Below, one piece after another: positions 11,189 to 20,313 of a stretch of 64,000 bases of DNA. How positions within the stretch are numbered: position 1 is the stretch's first letter; each line of letters starts with the position of its first letter. The notes under the pieces are model-generated. The model had not been told where the DNA came from. It ran no database searches and worked only from the letters and a program-made list of their open reading frames with translations. Source of the DNA: Ensifer sp. IC3342 (GTDB taxonomy: Bacteria; Pseudomonadota; Alphaproteobacteria; Rhizobiales; Rhizobiaceae); the NCBI RefSeq assembly GCF_020193655.1, contig NZ_JADYVE010000013.1:1-64000 (forward strand). Reading direction: 5' to 3'. The translations under genes were made by a program, and so were the position numbers.

Positions 11189-14185
11189 ATGACAAGGCAA
11201 GAGGCCAACGAGCAATTCCAGCTCACATCGTTTCTGGATGGCGCCAATGCTGCTTATATCGAGCAGCTCTATGCGCGTTACGAAGCGGATCCGTCCTCCG
11301 TTTCGTCCGAATGGCAATCCTTCTTCAAGGCGCTCGCCGACCGGCCCGAAGACGTTGTGAAGGCCGCCAAGGGCGCCTCCTGGAAGAAAAGCAACTGGCC
11401 GATCGCTGCAAACGGCGAACTCGTGTCCGCGCTCGACGGCGACTGGGGCGTCGTTGAGAAAGTCATCGAAAAGAAGGTCAAGGCCAAGGTCGAGGAAGCT
11501 GCCGCCGTCACCGGTGTCCCGGTCAGCGAAGCGGAGGTTCATCAGTCGACGCGCGATTCCGTCCGCGCAATCATGATGATCCGCGCCTACCGCATGCGCG
11601 GCCATCTGCATGCCAAGCTGGATCCGCTCGGCCTTGCCGACCCGGTCGAGGACTACGAAGAGCTCTCGCCAAAGACCTACGGCTTCGAAGAGAAGGACCT
11701 CGACCGCAAGATCTTCATCGACAACGTGCTCGGCCTCGAATACGCGACCGTGCGCGAAATGGTCGAGATCCTCGAGCGGACCTATTGCTCGACGATCGGC
11801 GTCGAATTCATGCATATGTCCAACCCCGAGGAGAAGGCCTGGATCCAGGCCCGTATCGAAGGTCCGGACAAGGGCGTCGAATTCACACCCGAGGGCAAGC
11901 GGGCGATCCTGCAGAAGCTTGTCGAAGCCGAGGGCTTCGAGCAGTTCATCGACGTCAAGTACAAGGGCACCAAGCGCTTCGGCCTCGACGGCGGCGAGTC
12001 GCTGATCCCGGCGCTGGAGCAGATCATCAAGCGCGGCGGCCAGGAAGGCCTCAAGGAAATCGTGCTCGGCATGGCCCACCGCGGCCGCCTGAACGTGCTT
12101 TCCCAGGTGATGGCTAAGCCGCATCGCGCCATCTTTCACGAGTTCAAGGGCGGCTCCTATGCGCCAGATGACGTGGAAGGTTCCGGCGACGTCAAATATC
12201 ACCTTGGCGCTTCGTCCGACCGCGAATTCGACGGCAACAAGGTGCACCTGTCGCTGACTGCGAACCCGTCGCATCTCGAGATCGTCAACCCTGTCGTCAT
12301 GGGCAAGGCACGCGCCAAGCAGGATCAGATGGCGACCGTGTTCGAGGGCGACATCATTCCGCTGCGCGAACGCGTCAAGGTCATGCCGCTTCTGCTGCAT
12401 GGTGACGCGGCCTTTGCCGGCCAGGGCGTCATCGCAGAAATCCTCGGCCTCTCTGGCCTGCGCGGCCACCGCGTTGCTGGCACCGTGCACTTCATCATCA
12501 ACAACCAGATCGGCTTCACCACGAACCCGGCCTTCTCGCGCTCCTCGCCCTATCCGTCGGACGTGGCGAAGATGATCGAAGCGCCGATCTTCCATGTGAA
12601 CGGCGATGACCCGGAAGCCGTCGTCTACGCGGCCAAGGTCGCGACCGAGTTCCGGATGAAGTTCCACAAGCCGGTCGTCGTCGACATGTTCTGCTATCGC
12701 CGCTTCGGCCACAACGAGGGCGACGAGCCGGCATTCACGCAGCCGAAGATGTACAAGGCCATCCGCGCCCACAAGACGGTGGTCCAGCTCTATTCCGAAC
12801 GGTTGATCGCCGAAGGTCTCATGACCGAGGGCGAGGTCGAAAAGATGAAGGCCGACTGGCGCGCCCATCTCGAGCAGGAGTTCGAGGCCGGCCAGTCCTA
12901 CAAGCCGAACAAGGCCGATTGGCTCGATGGCGCCTGGTCGGGCCTGCGCACGGCCGACAACCAGGATGAGCAGCGCCGTGGCAAGACCTCGGTGCCGATG
13001 AAACAGCTTAAGGAAGTCGGCCGCAAGATCTCGGAGATCCCGGCTGGCTTCAACGCCCACCGCACGATCCAGCGTTTCATGGAAAACCGCGCCAGCATGG
13101 TGCAGACTGGCGAGGGCATCGACTGGGCAATGGCGGAAGCGCTTGCCTTCGGCACGCTCGTCACCGAGGGCACGAAGATCCGCCTCTCCGGCCAGGACTG
13201 CGAGCGCGGCACCTTCTCGCAGCGCCACTCGGTTCTTTATGACCAACAGACGGAAGAGCGCTACATCCCGCTCGCCAACCTGTCGCCGACCCAGGCGCGC
13301 TACGAGGTCATCAACTCGATGCTCTCGGAAGAGGCGGTGCTCGGCTTCGAATATGGCTATTCGCTTGCCCGTCCGAACGCACTGACGCTGTGGGAAGCCC
13401 AGTTCGGCGACTTCGCCAACGGCGCTCAGGTGGTCTTCGACCAGTTCATCTCGTCCGGCGAACGCAAGTGGCTGCGCATGTCCGGCCTCGTCTGCCTGCT
13501 GCCGCACGGCTATGAAGGCCAGGGGCCGGAGCACTCCTCCGCGCGCCTCGAACGCTTCCTGCAGCTCTGCGCGGAAGACAACATGCAGGTCGCCAACGTC
13601 ACCACGCCGGCGAACTACTTCCACATCCTGCGCCGCCAGGTGAAGCGCGACTTCCGCAAGCCGCTCATCCTGATGACGCCGAAATCGCTGCTCCGCCACA
13701 AGCGGGCGGTCTCCAGCCTTTCCGAAATGGCGGGCGAGAGCTCCTTCCACCGGCTGCTCTGGGACGATGCGGAAGTCATCAAGGACGGACCGATCAAGCT
13801 GCAGAAGGATTCGAAGATCCGCCGCGTCGTGCTCTGCACCGGCAAGGTCTATTACGACCTGCTCGAGGAGCGCGAGAAGCGCGGCATCGACGACATCTAC
13901 CTGCTGCGTGTCGAACAGCTCTATCCGTTCCCGGCCAAGGCGCTCATCAACGAGCTCAGCCGCTTCCGCAATGCGGAGATGGTTTGGTGCCAGGAAGAGC
14001 CGAAGAACATGGGCGCCTGGTCGTTCATCGATCCCTATCTCGAATGGGTGCTCGCTCATATCGATGCCAAGTATCAGCGGGTGCGCTACACCGGCCGTCC
14101 GGCCGCCGCTTCGCCGGCGACCGGCCTGATGTCGAAGCACCTGGCGCAGCTTGCCGCCTTCCTCGAGGACGCGCTGGGGGGCTGA
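11189..14185 (+). CDS. sucA: 2-oxoglutarate dehydrogenase E1 component
   Basis: 998 residues, full length. Thiamine-diphosphate-dependent decarboxylase of the 2-oxoglutarate dehydrogenase complex. The N-terminal segment FLDGANAAYIEQLYARYEADP is the conserved E2-binding/assembly region. The core shows GMAHRGRLNVL, SLTANPSHLEIVNPVV and GDAAFAGQGVI, with the ThDP/Mg region HFIINNQIGFTTNP, and the C-terminal half has LLPHGYEGQGPEHSSARLERF. The ATG at 11189 fits the family start. sucB follows after 122 bp that include a palindromic repeat. Confidence 0.98.
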   Translation: MTRQEANEQFQLTSFLDGANAAYIEQLYARYEADPSSVSSEWQSFFKALADRPEDVVKAAKGASWKKSNWPIAANGELVSALDGDWGVVEKVIEKKVKAKVEEAAAVTGVPVSEAEVHQSTRDSVRAIMMIRAYRMRGHLHAKLDPLGLADPVEDYEELSPKTYGFEEKDLDRKIFIDNVLGLEYATVREMVEILERTYCSTIGVEFMHMSNPEEKAWIQARIEGPDKGVEFTPEGKRAILQKLVEAEGFEQFIDVKYKGTKRFGLDGGESLIPALEQIIKRGGQEGLKEIVLGMAHRGRLNVLSQVMAKPHRAIFHEFKGGSYAPDDVEGSGDVKYHLGASSDREFDGNKVHLSLTANPSHLEIVNPVVMGKARAKQDQMATVFEGDIIPLRERVKVMPLLLHGDAAFAGQGVIAEILGLSGLRGHRVAGTVHFIINNQIGFTTNPAFSRSSPYPSDVAKMIEAPIFHVNGDDPEAVVYAAKVATEFRMKFHKPVVVDMFCYRRFGHNEGDEPAFTQPKMYKAIRAHKTVVQLYSERLIAEGLMTEGEVEKMKADWRAHLEQEFEAGQSYKPNKADWLDGAWSGLRTADNQDEQRRGKTSVPMKQLKEVGRKISEIPAGFNAHRTIQRFMENRASMVQTGEGIDWAMAEALAFGTLVTEGTKIRLSGQDCERGTFSQRHSVLYDQQTEERYIPLANLSPTQARYEVINSMLSEEAVLGFEYGYSLARPNALTLWEAQFGDFANGAQVVFDQFISSGERKWLRMSGLVCLLPHGYEGQGPEHSSARLERFLQLCAEDNMQVANVTTPANYFHILRRQVKRDFRKPLILMTPKSLLRHKRAVSSLSEMAGESSFHRLLWDDAEVIKDGPIKLQKDSKIRRVVLCTGKVYYDLLEEREKRGIDDIYLLRVEQLYPFPAKALINELSRFRNAEMVWCQEEPKNMGAWSFIDPYLEWVLAHIDAKYQRVRYTGRPAAASPATGLMSKHLAQLAAFLEDALGG

Positions 14186-14212
14186 TCGGCTCCCCACGGT
14201 CTGCCAATCGCT

Positions 14213-14276
14213 GGAGCACTTCCAGGAAAAGTGCGTAGCGGTTTTCCGTCCGGAAGTGCGTAACTCAAAGAGCTAG
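14213..14276. repeat. Nested palindromic intergenic element between sucA and sucB
   Basis: GCACTTCC (14216-14223) pairs with GGAAGTGC (14252-14259). Inside it, GGAAAA (14225-14230) pairs with TTTTCC (14242-14247). This nested hairpin has the arrangement of a palindrome repeated many times in rhizobial intergenic DNA. It sits in the leader of sucB within a presumed operon. Confidence 0.6.
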
Positions 14277-14307
14277 AAACAGATATCTGATTAACGGAAC
14301 AAAAATC

Positions 14308-15549
14308 ATGGCAACAGAAATCCGCGTTCCCACTCTTGGCGAATCCGTCAGCGAAGCGACCGTCGGCACCTGGTTCAAGAAGGTCGGCGATGCGATCAAG
14401 GCCGACGAACCGATCCTCGAACTCGAGACCGACAAGGTAACGATCGAAGTACCGGCACCGGCAGCCGGCACGCTTTCCGAAATCGTGGCGCAGGCGGGCG
14501 AGACCGTCGGCCTTGGCGCGTTGCTCGGCCAGATCGCCGAAGGCGCCGGTGCCGCTGCTGCTGCTCCGGCTCTGGCCGAGAAAAAGCCTGAACCCGCGGC
14601 TGCCGCTCCGGCCCCGCAGCCCGCCGCTCCGGCGCCGGCGCAGCAGGCGCCGACGTCGATGCCGCCGGCTCCGGCTGCCGCCAAGCTCATCGCGGAAAAC
14701 AACCTCGCTGCCGAGCAGATCGACGGTTCCGGCAAGCGTGGCCAAGTGCTGAAGGGTGATGTGATCGCCGCTCTCGCCAAGGGCGTTTCTGCTCCCGCTG
14801 CCGAACCGGCGAAGGTCCAGGCGCGTGCGCCGGCGCCGGCCGAGGATGCCGTTCGCGAAGAACGGGTCAAGATGACTCGGCTGCGCCAGACGATCGCCAA
14901 GCGCCTCAAGGACGCACAGAACACCGCCGCCATGCTCACCACCTACAACGAGGTGGACATGAGCGCGGTGATGATTCTCCGCAACAAGTACAAGGAAGTC
15001 TTCGAGAAGAAGCACGGCGTCAAGCTCGGCTTCATGGGCTTCTTCACCAAGGCCGTCACCCATGCGCTGAAGGAGCTGCCGGCGGTCAATGCCGAGATCG
15101 ACGGCACCGACATCATCTACAAGAACTTCTGCCACATCGGCGTCGCCGTCGGCACCGACAAGGGCCTCGTCGTGCCGATCGTACGCGACGCCGACCAGAT
15201 GTCGATCGCCGAGATCGAAAAGGAAATCGGTCGCCTCGGCAAGGCCGCCCGCGATGGTGCGCTGTCGATGGCGGACATGCAGGGCGGCACCTTCACGATC
15301 TCCAACGGCGGTGTCTATGGCTCGCTGATGTCTTCGCCGATCCTCAACGCGCCGCAGTCCGGCATCCTCGGCATGCACAAGATCCAGGACCGCCCGGTTG
15401 CGATCGGCGGACAGGTCGTCATCCGTCCGATGATGTATCTCGCTCTCTCCTACGATCACCGCATCGTCGACGGCAAGGAAGCGGTCACCTTCCTGGTGCG
15501 CGTCAAGGAGAGCCTTGAAGATCCGGAACGCCTGGTGCTCGATCTCTAA
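14308..15549 (+). CDS. sucB: 2-oxoglutarate dehydrogenase E2 (dihydrolipoyllysine succinyltransferase)
   Basis: 413 residues. One lipoyl domain with the modified lysine in [10 protein letters not shown] (K43), then an Ala/Pro-rich linker, a peripheral-subunit-binding domain ([19 protein letters not shown]) and the C-terminal acyltransferase domain with the catalytic DHRIVDG motif. It transfers the succinyl group to CoA and forms the core of the complex with SucA and LpdA. A strong terminator follows its stop. Confidence 0.98.
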   Translation: MATEIRVPTLGESVSEATVGTWFKKVGDAIKADEPILELETDKVTIEVPAPAAGTLSEIVAQAGETVGLGALLGQIAEGAGAAAAAPALAEKKPEPAAAAPAPQPAAPAPAQQAPTSMPPAPAAAKLIAENNLAAEQIDGSGKRGQVLKGDVIAALAKGVSAPAAEPAKVQARAPAPAEDAVREERVKMTRLRQTIAKRLKDAQNTAAMLTTYNEVDMSAVMILRNKYKEVFEKKHGVKLGFMGFFTKAVTHALKELPAVNAEIDGTDIIYKNFCHIGVAVGTDKGLVVPIVRDADQMSIAEIEKEIGRLGKAARDGALSMADMQGGTFTISNGGVYGSLMSSPILNAPQSGILGMHKIQDRPVAIGGQVVIRPMMYLALSYDHRIVDGKEAVTFLVRVKESLEDPERLVLDL

Positions 15550-15554
15550 GACAG

Positions 15555-15580
15555 GCGGGGGCGAAAGCCCCCGCTTCTTC
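15555..15580 (+). terminator. Rho-independent terminator after sucB
   Basis: Perfect 8-bp stem GCGGGGGC / GCCCCCGC closed by a GAAA tetraloop (15555-15574) and followed by TTCTTCTCG. It begins 6 bases after the sucB stop, so it should end or reduce transcription from mdh-sucCDAB before the downstream small genes. Confidence 0.75.
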
Positions 15581-15595
15581 TCGTGGGATGCGCGG

Positions 15596-15985
15596 ATGTC
15601 GCTGGAACTGAGCTACCTCCTGTGGAGTGCCGTGCTCGCCTTCGTCTACATGATGGCGCAGGCGGGCGCCTATCGCCTGCAGAACGGGCTCATCGAGGCG
15701 GATCCCAACCGGGACGTTCAGCCGCCGCCGGATGTCTTTACGGCACGCGCGACGCGGGCGCTCCGCAATTTCCACGAGACCTACCCGGTCTTCATCGTAC
15801 TTGTCGTCGTGACGGAGTTCACCGGGCGCGGCGGACCACTGACGGGCTGGGGAGCGGCGATCTGGTTCTGGGCGAGGGCGGCCTACCTGCCGATCTATGT
15901 CGGAGGTCTGGGCCTGGTTCGCTCGGCAGTGTGGGGCGTGTCCGCTGCCGGACTCGCCCTGATGTTTGCAGGCATCGCGATCTAG
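15596..15985 (+). CDS. MAPEG-family membrane protein
   Basis: 129 residues with four hydrophobic segments. Motifs typical of bacterial MAPEG proteins are present: AYRLQNGL, an ARATRALRNFHETYPVFI block, and ARAAYLPIYVGGL. Relatives include microsomal glutathione transferase-like proteins, but the bacterial function is not established. The ATG at 15596 is chosen because an earlier in-frame start would lie inside the sucB terminator. Four further small genes follow with spacing of 14 bp or less. Confidence 0.85.
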   Translation: MSLELSYLLWSAVLAFVYMMAQAGAYRLQNGLIEADPNRDVQPPPDVFTARATRALRNFHETYPVFIVLVVVTEFTGRGGPLTGWGAAIWFWARAAYLPIYVGGLGLVRSAVWGVSAAGLALMFAGIAI

Positions 15986-15999
15986 AAGGATGACGAAGC

Positions 16000-16425
16000 A
16001 TGGCATCCGCACCGAATATTCCACCTATCCAGGCTCATATCTGCGTAAAGGACGGCCTTGCCGCCATCGCCCTTTACGAGAAGGCATTCGGCGCCGTTAA
16101 CACATTTCACCAGATGGCCGAGGACGGCAAACGCGTCATGCATGCCAATCTCGCCCTCTTCGGCGGCGAGATCATGCTGCATGACGAGTTTCCGGAATAC
16201 GAGATGAGCATCAGTTCGCCCAAGACGGCCGGTGGCGCGAGCGTTGCGATCAACATCAATCTGGCGAAACCGGAAGAGGTCAATCAGGCCCATGCCAAGG
16301 CGATGGCTGCCGGGGCATCGACAGTGATGGAGCCGCAGGATACGTTCTGGCAAGCACGCTATGCGCGCATCCAGGATCCCTTCGGCCATATCTGGGCCTT
16401 CAACGCACCGGTCGCAAAGTCATGA
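16000..16425 (+). CDS. VOC (glyoxalase/PhnB-like) family protein
   Basis: 141 residues built from two beta-alpha-beta-beta-beta units of the vicinal-oxygen-chelate fold. It opens with IPPIQAHICVKDGLAAIALYEKAFGAV and ends with RYARIQDPFGHIWAFN, the pattern of PhnB-like proteins. The substrate is not predictable from sequence. AAGGATGACGAAGC precedes the ATG. Its stop overlaps the next gene by 4 bp, so the two are probably translated together. Confidence 0.87.
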   Translation: MASAPNIPPIQAHICVKDGLAAIALYEKAFGAVNTFHQMAEDGKRVMHANLALFGGEIMLHDEFPEYEMSISSPKTAGGASVAININLAKPEEVNQAHAKAMAAGASTVMEPQDTFWQARYARIQDPFGHIWAFNAPVAKS

Positions 16426-17060
16426 GCCACTTTCTGATAGAACTCGCATCACTGATGGCGATCTTCTCGTTCGCCATCGTCTCGCCCGGCGCCGATCTCG
16501 CCATGGTAATGCGGCAGTCGCTGGTGCATGGGCGCCGTCAGGCGATCATCACCTCCTTCGGCATCGGCACGTCGCTGATGTTCCACGTGACCTATACGAT
16601 TCTCGGCCTGGGGCTGATCATTTCCCAGTCGATCTATCTGTTCAACATCGTCAAGTGGTGCGGCGTCGCCTATCTCGTCTATATCGGCATCAAGGCGCTC
16701 CGCGCCGGCCAGACGGAGATCGCAGTCGATGCGGCAGAGGGAAGGGCGGGCAGCGAGCAGTCGGCGGCGAAGGCCTTTGGCCTCGGTTTCGCCGCCAATG
16801 CGCTCAACCCGAAGGCGGTTTTCTTTTTCCTGTCGATCTTCTCGACGGTCGTGAGCGCCCATACGCCGATGATGGTCAAGTTCGGCTATGGGCTCGTCAT
16901 GGCAAGCTGCCTGATCCTCTGGTTCGTCGGCGTCAGCCTGTTCATGACGACGCCGCGCATGCGGGCTGCCTTTACCCGGGCGAGCAAGTGGATCGACCGG
17001 GCAAGCGGCGTGGTCTTCATCGGGCTCGGGCTGAAGCTTGCGACGGAGAAGGCTGCCTGA
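16422..17060 (+). CDS. LysE/RhtB-family amino acid exporter
   Basis: 212 residues with about six membrane segments. The N-terminal signature SPGADLAMVMRQSLVHGRRQAI and the AAKAFGLGFAANALNPKAVFFFLSIF block define the LysE/RhtB family, which exports amino acids or derivatives across the inner membrane. Substrate unknown. It overlaps the VOC gene by 4 bp (ATGA) and the next gene by 1 bp. Confidence 0.92.
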   Translation: MSHFLIELASLMAIFSFAIVSPGADLAMVMRQSLVHGRRQAIITSFGIGTSLMFHVTYTILGLGLIISQSIYLFNIVKWCGVAYLVYIGIKALRAGQTEIAVDAAEGRAGSEQSAAKAFGLGFAANALNPKAVFFFLSIFSTVVSAHTPMMVKFGYGLVMASCLILWFVGVSLFMTTPRMRAAFTRASKWIDRASGVVFIGLGLKLATEKAA

Positions 17061-17563
17061 TGATCGGCCGGACCCTCTTGCCCGCTTCACTCGCGATCGC
17101 GTTGACCGCCGCACCTGCGCTTGCAGAGGAGTGCCGGCAGGCACATGCGATCTACGGCGACGCGGACGGCGGCTACGAGCTGCGCTTCGAGCCGGTCGGC
17201 TCGGAAAGCGCCGTCACCAGCAATCACTTCAAGGTCAAGGTCGGCAAGACCCGCCTGTCGCTCGACGGGGTCGTGATGCAATCCGGCGAGCCGCTGCGCG
17301 CGAACGGGATCGTCATGCATGATTGCCCGACAGGCGACGTCACCGGCGCGGAGCTCGAGGCCTGCACCGTCTGGGAGGGCGTGATTTACACGGTCGACAG
17401 GGCCGGCCGCATTGGCCTGCTTCAGGCGGAGGATGCCCCGGCGGCCGAACAGATCCTGCTCCCCGGTTTCGGCCCATCGCTGCACACGTCGAGTGCCTGG
17501 GGCGAGGGCAAGGCAAGCACCGACAGTTCGGATGTCTTCAAATTCAAGGGATGTGCTGCATGA
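17060..17563 (+). CDS. Small exported protein of unknown function
   Basis: 167 residues. A signal peptide (MIGRTLLPASLAIALTAAPA, then LAEE) predicts export. The mature part has four to five cysteines (EECRQAH, HDCPTGD, EACTVWEG, KGCAA) that could form disulfides in the periplasm. I do not recognise a family. It is sandwiched between the LysE-like gene (1-bp overlap) and the SDR gene (4-bp overlap), so it belongs to the same transcript. Confidence 0.8.
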   Translation: MIGRTLLPASLAIALTAAPALAEECRQAHAIYGDADGGYELRFEPVGSESAVTSNHFKVKVGKTRLSLDGVVMQSGEPLRANGIVMHDCPTGDVTGAELEACTVWEGVIYTVDRAGRIGLLQAEDAPAAEQILLPGFGPSLHTSSAWGEGKASTDSSDVFKFKGCAA

Positions 17564-18312
17564 GTGGCGAGCGCGTTCTTCTCGTCACGGGCGGCAGCCG
17601 CGGCATAGGGGCCGCCGTCTGCCTTGCCGCAGCCAACGAGGGATGGCGGGTCGCCGTCAATTACGCCTCCAACCGGCAGGCGGCCGATGAGGTTGTGCGT
17701 GCCGTCGAGGGTGCGGGCAGGGCCGCAATCGCCGTCGAAGGGGATGTCGGTTCTGAGGCCGGCGTGAAGGCGATCTTCGCCGCGGTCGATTCCGCCTTCG
17801 GCCGCCTCGACGGGCTCGTCAACAATGCCGGCATCGTCGGCCCACCACAACGCATCGACGAGATTTCGCCGGAACGGCTGGACCGCATGTTCCGTGTCAA
17901 CGTGACCGGTTCCATCCGCTGCGCAGCCGAAGCGGTGCGCAGGATGTCGACGCGACACGGCGGGGCGGGCGGTTCGATCGTCAATCTTTCCTCCATCGCG
18001 GCCGTGCTCGGCGCGCCGGGGCAATATGTCGACTATGCCGCCGCAAAGGGCGCGATTGATACGTTCACTGTCGGTCTGGCGCGTGAAGTGGCGGCGGAGG
18101 GCATTCGCGTAAATGCGGTGCGCCCCGGCATCATCGATACCGACATTCATGCTTCCGGCGGACTGCCGGATCGCGCCCGCGACATGGCGCCCTCGATCCC
18201 TCTGCAACGTCCTGGCTCAGCCGGCGAAGTTGCCGATGCAATTCTCTATCTCCTGTCAGATAGGGCAACCTATGTGACGGGAGCAATTCTCAACGTCAGT
18301 GGCGGTCGCTAG
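17560..18312 (+). CDS. Short-chain dehydrogenase/reductase
   Basis: 250 residues, classical SDR. Cofactor motif TGGSRGIG near residues 10-17, NNAG at about 88-91, and the catalytic Ser-Tyr-Lys set (SSIAAVLGAPGQYVDYAAAKGAID). The C-terminus LSDRATYVTGAILNVSGG is typical. The substrate is unknown. Its start overlaps the previous stop by 4 bp, and lpdA begins 24 bp downstream. Confidence 0.92.
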   Translation: MSGERVLLVTGGSRGIGAAVCLAAANEGWRVAVNYASNRQAADEVVRAVEGAGRAAIAVEGDVGSEAGVKAIFAAVDSAFGRLDGLVNNAGIVGPPQRIDEISPERLDRMFRVNVTGSIRCAAEAVRRMSTRHGGAGGSIVNLSSIAAVLGAPGQYVDYAAAKGAIDTFTVGLAREVAAEGIRVNAVRPGIIDTDIHASGGLPDRARDMAPSIPLQRPGSAGEVADAILYLLSDRATYVTGAILNVSGGR

Positions 18313-18336
18313 CTGCCCTGAAACAAGGATTATCAA

Positions 18337-19743
18337 ATGGCTTATGATCTCATCGTTATCGGAAGCGGCCCCGGCGGCTATGTCTGCGCCATCAAGGCGG
18401 CGCAGCTGGGCATGAAGGTTGCCGTGGTCGAAAAGCGCAGCACCTACGGCGGCACGTGCCTCAATGTCGGCTGCATTCCTTCCAAGGCGATGCTGCATGC
18501 TTCCGAGATGTTCCATCACGCGCAGCACGGCCTGGAGGCGCTGGGCGTCGAAGTCGCAAGCCCGAAGCTCAACCTCCAGAAGATGCTGGCCCACAAGGAC
18601 GCGACCGTTAAGGCGAATGTCGACGGCGTCTCGTTCCTATTCAAGAAGAACAAGATCGACGGCTTCCAGGGCTTGGGCAAGGTCCTGGGGCAGGGCAAGG
18701 TCTCCGTCACGAACGACAAGGGCGAGGAGCAGGTCCTCGAAGCGAAGAACATCGTGATCGCGACGGGTTCGGAGGTCGCCGGTATTCCGGGCGTCGAGTT
18801 CGAGTTCGACGAGAAGGTCATCCTCTCCTCGACCGGCGCTCTCGAGCTGGAAAAGGTGCCGGCGAGCATGATCGTCGTCGGCGGCGGCATCATCGGGCTC
18901 GAGCTAGGCTCGGTCTGGGCGCGCCTCGGCGCCAAGGTGACGGTGGTCGAATTCCTCGACACGATTCTCGGCGGCATGGACGGCGAGGTCGGCAAGCAGC
19001 TCCACCGGATGCTGACGAAGCAAGGCATCGACATCAAGCTGGGCGCCAAGGTGACCGGCGTTGCGAAGCCCGGCAGCGGCGCGAGGGTCACCTTCGAACC
19101 GGTCAAGGGGGGCGAGTCGACCACGCTCGACGCGGATGTCGTACTGGTCGCGACCGGCCGCAAACCCTGCACGGAGAATATGGGCCTTGCCAAGGCAGGT
19201 GTCGTGCTCGACTCGCGCGGCCGGATCGAGATCGATCGTCACTTCCAGACGAGCATCACGGGCGTCTATGCGATCGGCGACGTGGTGCGCGGTCCGATGC
19301 TCGCTCACAAGGCCGAGGACGAAGGCGTTGCGGTGGCGGAGATCATTGCAGGGCAGGCGGGTCACGTGAACTACGACGTCATTCCGAGCGTCGTCTACAC
19401 CCAGCCGGAAGTGGCTTCGGTCGGCAAGACCGAGGAAGAACTCAAGGCCGCAGGCATCGCCTACAAGGTCGGCAAGTTCCCCTTCGCCGCCAATGGCCGC
19501 GCCCGCGCGATGCTTCAGACGGATGGTTTCGTCAAAATCCTGGCCGACAAGGAAACCGACCGCGTGCTCGGCGGTCATATTGTCGGCTTCGGTGCCGGCG
19601 AAATGATTCACGAAATCGCCGTGCTGATGGAATTCGGCGGTTCGTCGGAAGACCTCGGACGTACCTGCCATGGCCATCCGACCATGTCGGAAGCGGTCAA
19701 GGAAGCAGCTCTCGCCACCTTCTTCAAGCCGATCCACATGTGA
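18337..19743 (+). CDS. lpdA: Dihydrolipoamide dehydrogenase (E3 of the 2-oxoglutarate dehydrogenase complex)
   Basis: 468 residues. FAD motif GSGPGGYVCAIKA, redox-active disulfide in GGTCLNVGCIPSK, NAD motif VVGGGIIGLELGSVW, and the C-terminal His-Glu pair in HGHPTMSEAVKEAA. It reoxidises dihydrolipoyl groups on SucB with NAD. The location after sucAB indicates it serves the 2-oxoglutarate complex. A GC-rich hairpin follows the stop (19754-19776). Confidence 0.97.
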   Translation: MAYDLIVIGSGPGGYVCAIKAAQLGMKVAVVEKRSTYGGTCLNVGCIPSKAMLHASEMFHHAQHGLEALGVEVASPKLNLQKMLAHKDATVKANVDGVSFLFKKNKIDGFQGLGKVLGQGKVSVTNDKGEEQVLEAKNIVIATGSEVAGIPGVEFEFDEKVILSSTGALELEKVPASMIVVGGGIIGLELGSVWARLGAKVTVVEFLDTILGGMDGEVGKQLHRMLTKQGIDIKLGAKVTGVAKPGSGARVTFEPVKGGESTTLDADVVLVATGRKPCTENMGLAKAGVVLDSRGRIEIDRHFQTSITGVYAIGDVVRGPMLAHKAEDEGVAVAEIIAGQAGHVNYDVIPSVVYTQPEVASVGKTEEELKAAGIAYKVGKFPFAANGRARAMLQTDGFVKILADKETDRVLGGHIVGFGAGEMIHEIAVLMEFGGSSEDLGRTCHGHPTMSEAVKEAALATFFKPIHM

Positions 19744-19753
19744 CAATTGGCCG

Positions 19754-19776
19754 GGGGGCTGCGACAAGCGGCCCCC
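19754..19776 (+). terminator. GC-rich hairpin after lpdA
   Basis: A 9-bp stem with one G-T wobble (GGGGGCTGC against GCGGCCCCC) and a 5-nt loop starts 11 bases after lpdA. It lacks a following T-run, so termination is plausible but not certain. Confidence 0.4.
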
Positions 19777-19830
19777 TGCCATGCGCCGCCATGCGGCGCG
19801 AACATGAGCGGGCCGATATGAGGATCGTTC

Positions 19831-20304
19831 ATGAGACCGCGAAGCGTCGCCGCTCACCTTCCGAACGCGATACTGCCTGAAGCCGACTGGGCGGATCGCT
19901 ACGAGCTTCTCATTTTGAATGAGCAACTGACTGCGGGCGAGGCGGCCCGGCGCATGCTTGGCCAATTACCTGCCTGGGTTCGCGTGCTTCTGGCACTTCG
20001 AAACCGCATCGTGTCGCCCGTCGGGCTGAAGACCGCCGCACCTGCTACTGATCGCGGCCTGATCGGCTTTTTCCCAGTTTTGCTCGATGATCAGCGCAAG
20101 GCAGTTCTTGGCTTCGACGACCGGCATTTGGATTTTCGCATTATAGTGGACGTTCGCGAAGGGCCGGCCGACAGCCAGGTGGTCGGCGTCACGACCCTGG
20201 TCCATCGTCGAAATTTTTTCGGCCGCATCTATCTCGCGCTTGTCACGCCATTCCATAAGACGATCGTCCCGGCGCTGCTGGCCGGGCTGAACGAACGGCG
20301 CTGA
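19831..20304 (+). CDS. DUF2867-like protein
   Basis: 157 residues, soluble. The sequence ADWADRYELLI, a hydrophobic helix LPAWVRVLLALRNRIV and the beta-rich second half (GFDDRHLDFRIIVDV, VGVTTLVHRRNFFGRIYLALVTPFHKTIV) match the pattern of DUF2867 proteins, whose fold resembles lipid-binding SRPBCC-like proteins. No function is established. It is convergent with the TraB-like gene, 9 bp away. Confidence 0.72.
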   Translation: MRPRSVAAHLPNAILPEADWADRYELLILNEQLTAGEAARRMLGQLPAWVRVLLALRNRIVSPVGLKTAAPATDRGLIGFFPVLLDDQRKAVLGFDDRHLDFRIIVDVREGPADSQVVGVTTLVHRRNFFGRIYLALVTPFHKTIVPALLAGLNERR

Positions 20305-20313
20305 ACGCGAACG

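Noticed and set aside
11153..14197. Very long open frame antisense to sucA (over 1000 codons), and similar ones opposite sucCD, sdhA, glpQ-glpT and the ALDH/enolase genes
   Set aside because: They mirror strongly biased GC3 codons of well-supported genes on the other strand, have no recognisable domains and are full of His/Arg/Asp/Ala runs typical of shadow frames.
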